A DNA stretch of 64,000 nucleotides from Ignavibacteria bacterium. Lineage in GTDB: Bacteria; Bacteroidota; Ignavibacteria; Kapaibacteriales; UBA2268. The notes under the pieces are model-generated. The model saw nothing but the letters and a program-made list of their open reading frames with translations, was not told the origin of the DNA and made no database searches. The position numbers were made by a program, and so were the translations under genes. The DNA is taken from NCBI GenBank assembly GCA_016844745.1, contig JAERMQ010000002.1, forward strand, positions 1 through 64,000, given 5' to 3'. Positions 62,201 through 64,000 of the stretch are shown one piece after another (the stretch's first letter is position 1; each line of letters opens with the position of its first letter).

Positions 62201-62237
62201 TGAGATGTCCAACCACCGGCTGATTTTGGACATCTCA
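62201..62237. repeat. 11-bp hairpin following the palindrome
   Basis: TGAGATGTCCA (62201-62211) pairs with TGGACATCTCA (62227-62237) over a 15-base loop. No T-tract follows. The two structures together look like one RNA or DNA element, or two adjacent short palindromic repeats. Confidence 0.7.
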
Positions 62238-62297
62238 TTAATTCAAAAATTATGTAAATCCTGAAATCCTTAAATCTTATAAATCCCTGTTCAGACC

Positions 62298-62458
62298 ATA
62301 ATATAATCCCTGACGGGATAAGCTATCCATGCCGTTATTTTATTTCTACAATAATATAATCCCTAACGGGATAATGTAAATAAATATCACTTAGTGATTA
62401 TATAATGGTAGCAAAAACATAAATGAGCAAAACCTTATCCCGACAGGGATTATATTAT
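62298..62458. repeat. three ATAATCCCTRACGGGATAA repeats, last one inverted
   Basis: ATAATATAATCCCTGACGGG at 62298-62317 and ATAATATAATCCCTAACGGG at 62351-62370 run forward. CTTATCCCGACAGGGATTA (from 62434) continuing TATTAT is their inverted copy. Each unit is itself palindromic (ATCCCT-RAC-GGGAT). The outer pair could fold into a long stem enclosing about 110 bases. No gene lies in this 800-base span between cdaA and the protease gene. Confidence 0.75.
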
Positions 62459-62533
62459 ACTCCATCAATCCTAAGTTAAAATGAACTTTTAAATGAAGGT
62501 AATCTTTAATTTTTAATTCTTAATTCTTAATTC

Positions 62534-62968
62534 TTAATTCGTAATTATATTGTACATGTCAATAACCCATTTACCATCATTTTCCGGATTACCTATTATT
62601 TCCTGGTTCTTAGGGTCAACAACCCAGTCCATCGTTTCAAGAACTAAATATCCGATTAAAGCAGGAATATTGTCATCTTTATTTTCCATAACCTGCATTT
62701 GAATCGTCCGCTCTTTTATTGTTATTTCTGCAACATTAAAAATTCGCAACTCTAAACTACCATTCCCTGTTTTGACTGGTGTGGATTTTGCGAATTTAAG
62801 ACCAAGTTCCTTAATAACTTTAGGAGGCAAGCAAAGATAAGCAGCGCCTGTATCAACTATTGCGTCAATCTCAACTGCACGAATTTCACTCGGTTTGATA
62901 TAACCTTCTTCTGCTAAATTTATATCGCTGAAGTTTTTTATGAAAACTCTTTCCAATGTTCTTCCCAA
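62534..62968 (-). CDS. retropepsin-like aspartic protease, single domain
   Basis: The core AIVDTGAAYLCLPPKVIKELGL carries D39-T40-G41, and ALIGYLVLETMDWVVDP is the second conserved segment (L.G..vLe.md..VD), typical of clan AA single-domain retropepsin-like proteins. TTG 62968 is taken as start, because AAGGAAAA lies nine bases upstream and MGRTLERVFIKNF suits the family; the open frame reaches 62995 without a good site. The 144 residues are normal. Unlike the pair at 47217 and 48438, it lacks the N-terminal fusion and has DTG, like the broken gene at 584. Confidence 0.75.
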   Translation of the reverse strand: MGRTLERVFIKNFSDINLAEEGYIKPSEIRAVEIDAIVDTGAAYLCLPPKVIKELGLKFAKSTPVKTGNGSLELRIFNVAEITIKERTIQMQVMENKDDNIPALIGYLVLETMDWVVDPKNQEIIGNPENDGKWVIDMYNIITN

Positions 62969-63050
62969 TTGTATTTTCCTTAATTTAATTATCAAAAAAC
63001 AATCAAAATTATTTTCTATTTTATACGATAAAAATTATAAATTATTGCAT

Positions 63051-63191
63051 TTAGCGTAACTCCCGAAGTTTACCAAACTTTGGATGTTTAAACTCTATTG
63101 GCGGTTCAGTTCTGCTTTTTTTATCGTAGTCCACCAACTTAGAATCAGTAAACAAAATAAAAGGCAAGTGTTTCCTTTTGATTCTCTGCAC
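63051..63191 (-). CDS. short ORF between the FISUMP and protease genes
   Basis: The frame from GTG 63191 encodes 46 residues ending FKHPKFGKLRELR; a TTG at 63167 with AAAGGA upstream would give 38. The sequence (DSKLVDYDKKSRTEPPIEFK) is well-formed and not repetitive, and stops two bases past the FISUMP stop on the same strand, 83 bases before the protease start. It could be a small partner of the protease or the remnant of an antitoxin. No family is recognised. Confidence 0.35.
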   Translation of the reverse strand: MQRIKRKHLPFILFTDSKLVDYDKKSRTEPPIEFKHPKFGKLRELR

Positions 63192-63193
63192 AA

Positions 63194-64000
63194 CTAATCC
63201 ATAACAAGACGAACTGAGCACCCAGCCCTTTTATTGTAGCTGTACCTGGTTAAAAATACAGTACTATAGTCAACATTCCTGCGCCATGCACCCAATGAAG
63301 AACTCTCCGAAAAAGACCACCATAATCCAGAAAGTCCTGATCTGCCGAACGTACCATTATTGAGACGCCAGCCACCCGGAAGAGCGGAAAAGCCAGTTGC
63401 ATTGCGTTTTGCAGGATAATCAGTATTTCCGACAGCTCCAGTTGTTGTTGATGATTGCCAGCCATTTGCTGTAGCTAATGCTTTCCCTATTTTGTTTCCG
63501 CTTGTAGTCCCGTCATAATTATAGCCGTTTGCTATCAGGTAATTTTCCATAGTTGTCCACTCAGCATCACTCGGTACATGCCAGCCGGTAGGAGCCAAAC
63601 CTCGCGGGTCATTTACCGCATACCAGTTGTATAATTTGCCGTAAGTTGTACCATTATTTGCATCATTATTATAATAGCACCAGGCGCCCGTAGTCAGATT
63701 TGCCCACTGTGCAGAGTCCGTTACTTGAGGTATTGCGTCGCCGTTGCGATATGTAGTTACATCGAGATTTTTCGTCATCCATATTTGTGTGCCGATTGTA
63801 ACTTCATTTGGATTTGTAGTAGTTATTGTAAAACTAACTTCATTACTTTTATTCCCATTTACCTTTACTGAGAGATTACCACTTGTGGCTCCTGCCGGTA
63901 CTTTTACAACGATTGAAGTAGCGTTCCAGCTTGAGTAATCACTTGCGTTCGTGGTATTGAATGTTACAAAACTTGTACCTTGCGTTGCACCGAAACCCGT
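63194..64000 (-). CDS. FISUMP-domain protein with IPT/TIG-like domain, 5' partial
   Basis: The frame runs to the window edge without a start, so the N-terminus lies beyond 64000. The visible 268 residues are an IPT/TIG-like beta-sandwich (GFGATQGTSFVTFNTTNASD, then WNATSIVVKVPAGATSGNLSV) followed by a FISUMP domain (IGTQIWMTKNLDVTTYRNGD, then GWHVPSDAEWTTMENYL, FSALPGGWRLNNGTF, GCSVRLVMD). The ATG at 63778 is internal. It is a predicted surface protein; the domain is shared with the product of 49696. Confidence 0.85.
   Translation of the reverse strand, partial: TGFGATQGTSFVTFNTTNASDYSSWNATSIVVKVPAGATSGNLSVKVNGNKSNEVSFTITTTNPNEVTIGTQIWMTKNLDVTTYRNGDAIPQVTDSAQWANLTTGAWCYYNNDANNGTTYGKLYNWYAVNDPRGLAPTGWHVPSDAEWTTMENYLIANGYNYDGTTSGNKIGKALATANGWQSSTTTGAVGNTDYPAKRNATGFSALPGGWRLNNGTFGRSGLSGLWWSFSESSSLGAWRRNVDYSTVFLTRYSYNKRAGCSVRLVMD

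Noticed and set aside
1-64000. Insertion sequences, integrases, tRNA or rRNA genes.
   Set aside because: No transposase or integrase motifs and no tRNA-like T-arm (GGTTCAAATCC-type) cloverleaf or rRNA stretch was found by reading both strands; a covariance-model scan would settle the tRNA question.

Overview
The window is AT-rich DNA from a Gram-negative, heterotrophic member of the Bacteroidota/Chlorobiota (FCB) branch, most likely an Ignavibacteria- or Kapabacteria-type lineage. I inferred this from gene content and style, not from a marker tree. The evidence includes several secreted proteins with type IX-like C-terminal sorting domains, FISUMP domains, an ATP synthase operon that carries its own heptose epimerase gene, RqcH, CdaA, and a perfect Bacteroidota-type promoter (TTTG-N19-TAnnTTTG) before rpsF. 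Genes are short-spaced, and intergenic gaps are filled with palindromic dispersed repeats. I see no rRNA, tRNA, CRISPR array or transposase.

Bases 1-5.4 kb are an accessory region of decayed small modules: a HigB-like toxin with an in-frame stop, a retropepsin-like protease broken by a 13-bp tandem duplication and an amber codon, a small antitoxin-like gene with homopolymer lesions, another antitoxin-like gene with an amber codon, and a HEPN gene frameshifted just before its overlapping, intact MNT nucleotidyltransferase partner. A secreted WD40 propeller and a TRIC-type channel sit among them. Bases 5.4-15.7 kb hold secreted proteins (including an eight-cysteine peptide precursor and a barrel/Ig pair), a PASTA protein, nrnA, ddl, a PfkB kinase, and a CBM9-like protein whose signal-peptide codons are split by a palindromic repeat.

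Bases 15.7-22.4 kb are the ATP synthase operon (atpZ-like, atpI-like, atpB, E, F, H, A, hldD, G). The beta and epsilon genes are absent. A stem-loop follows atpE. Bases 22.4-34.1 kb carry an internally duplicated membrane protein, rqcH, yicC, an AI-2E family transporter, a radical SAM enzyme, a PNGase F-like secreted amidase and an ABC-2 exporter. Bases 34.1-40.5 kb hold a single-chain restriction-modification enzyme, a histidine kinase with a degenerate receiver, and a GT-C membrane glycosyltransferase.

Bases 40.5-47 kb are translation genes: an S1 protein, rpsF-rplI (without rpsR between), smpB and tyrS, plus a GT87 enzyme. Bases 47-51.5 kb are a second accessory block: two paralogous proteins joining a DUF5678-like N-terminus to a retropepsin-like domain, a small sorting-domain protein carrying an in-frame palindrome, a Uma2 nuclease, a FISUMP protein and a DUF2281-like/MazF pair. 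Bases 51.5-61.7 kb return to core functions (radA, mazG, an aldehyde dehydrogenase, valS, two envelope coiled-coil proteins, phoH, cdaA). The last 2.3 kb is repeat-rich: a four-copy 62-63-bp tandem repeat with 10-bp-phased GGTAC motifs, a 28-bp perfect palindrome, TAATCCC-type repeats, another retropepsin-like gene and a FISUMP/IPT protein cut by the window end.
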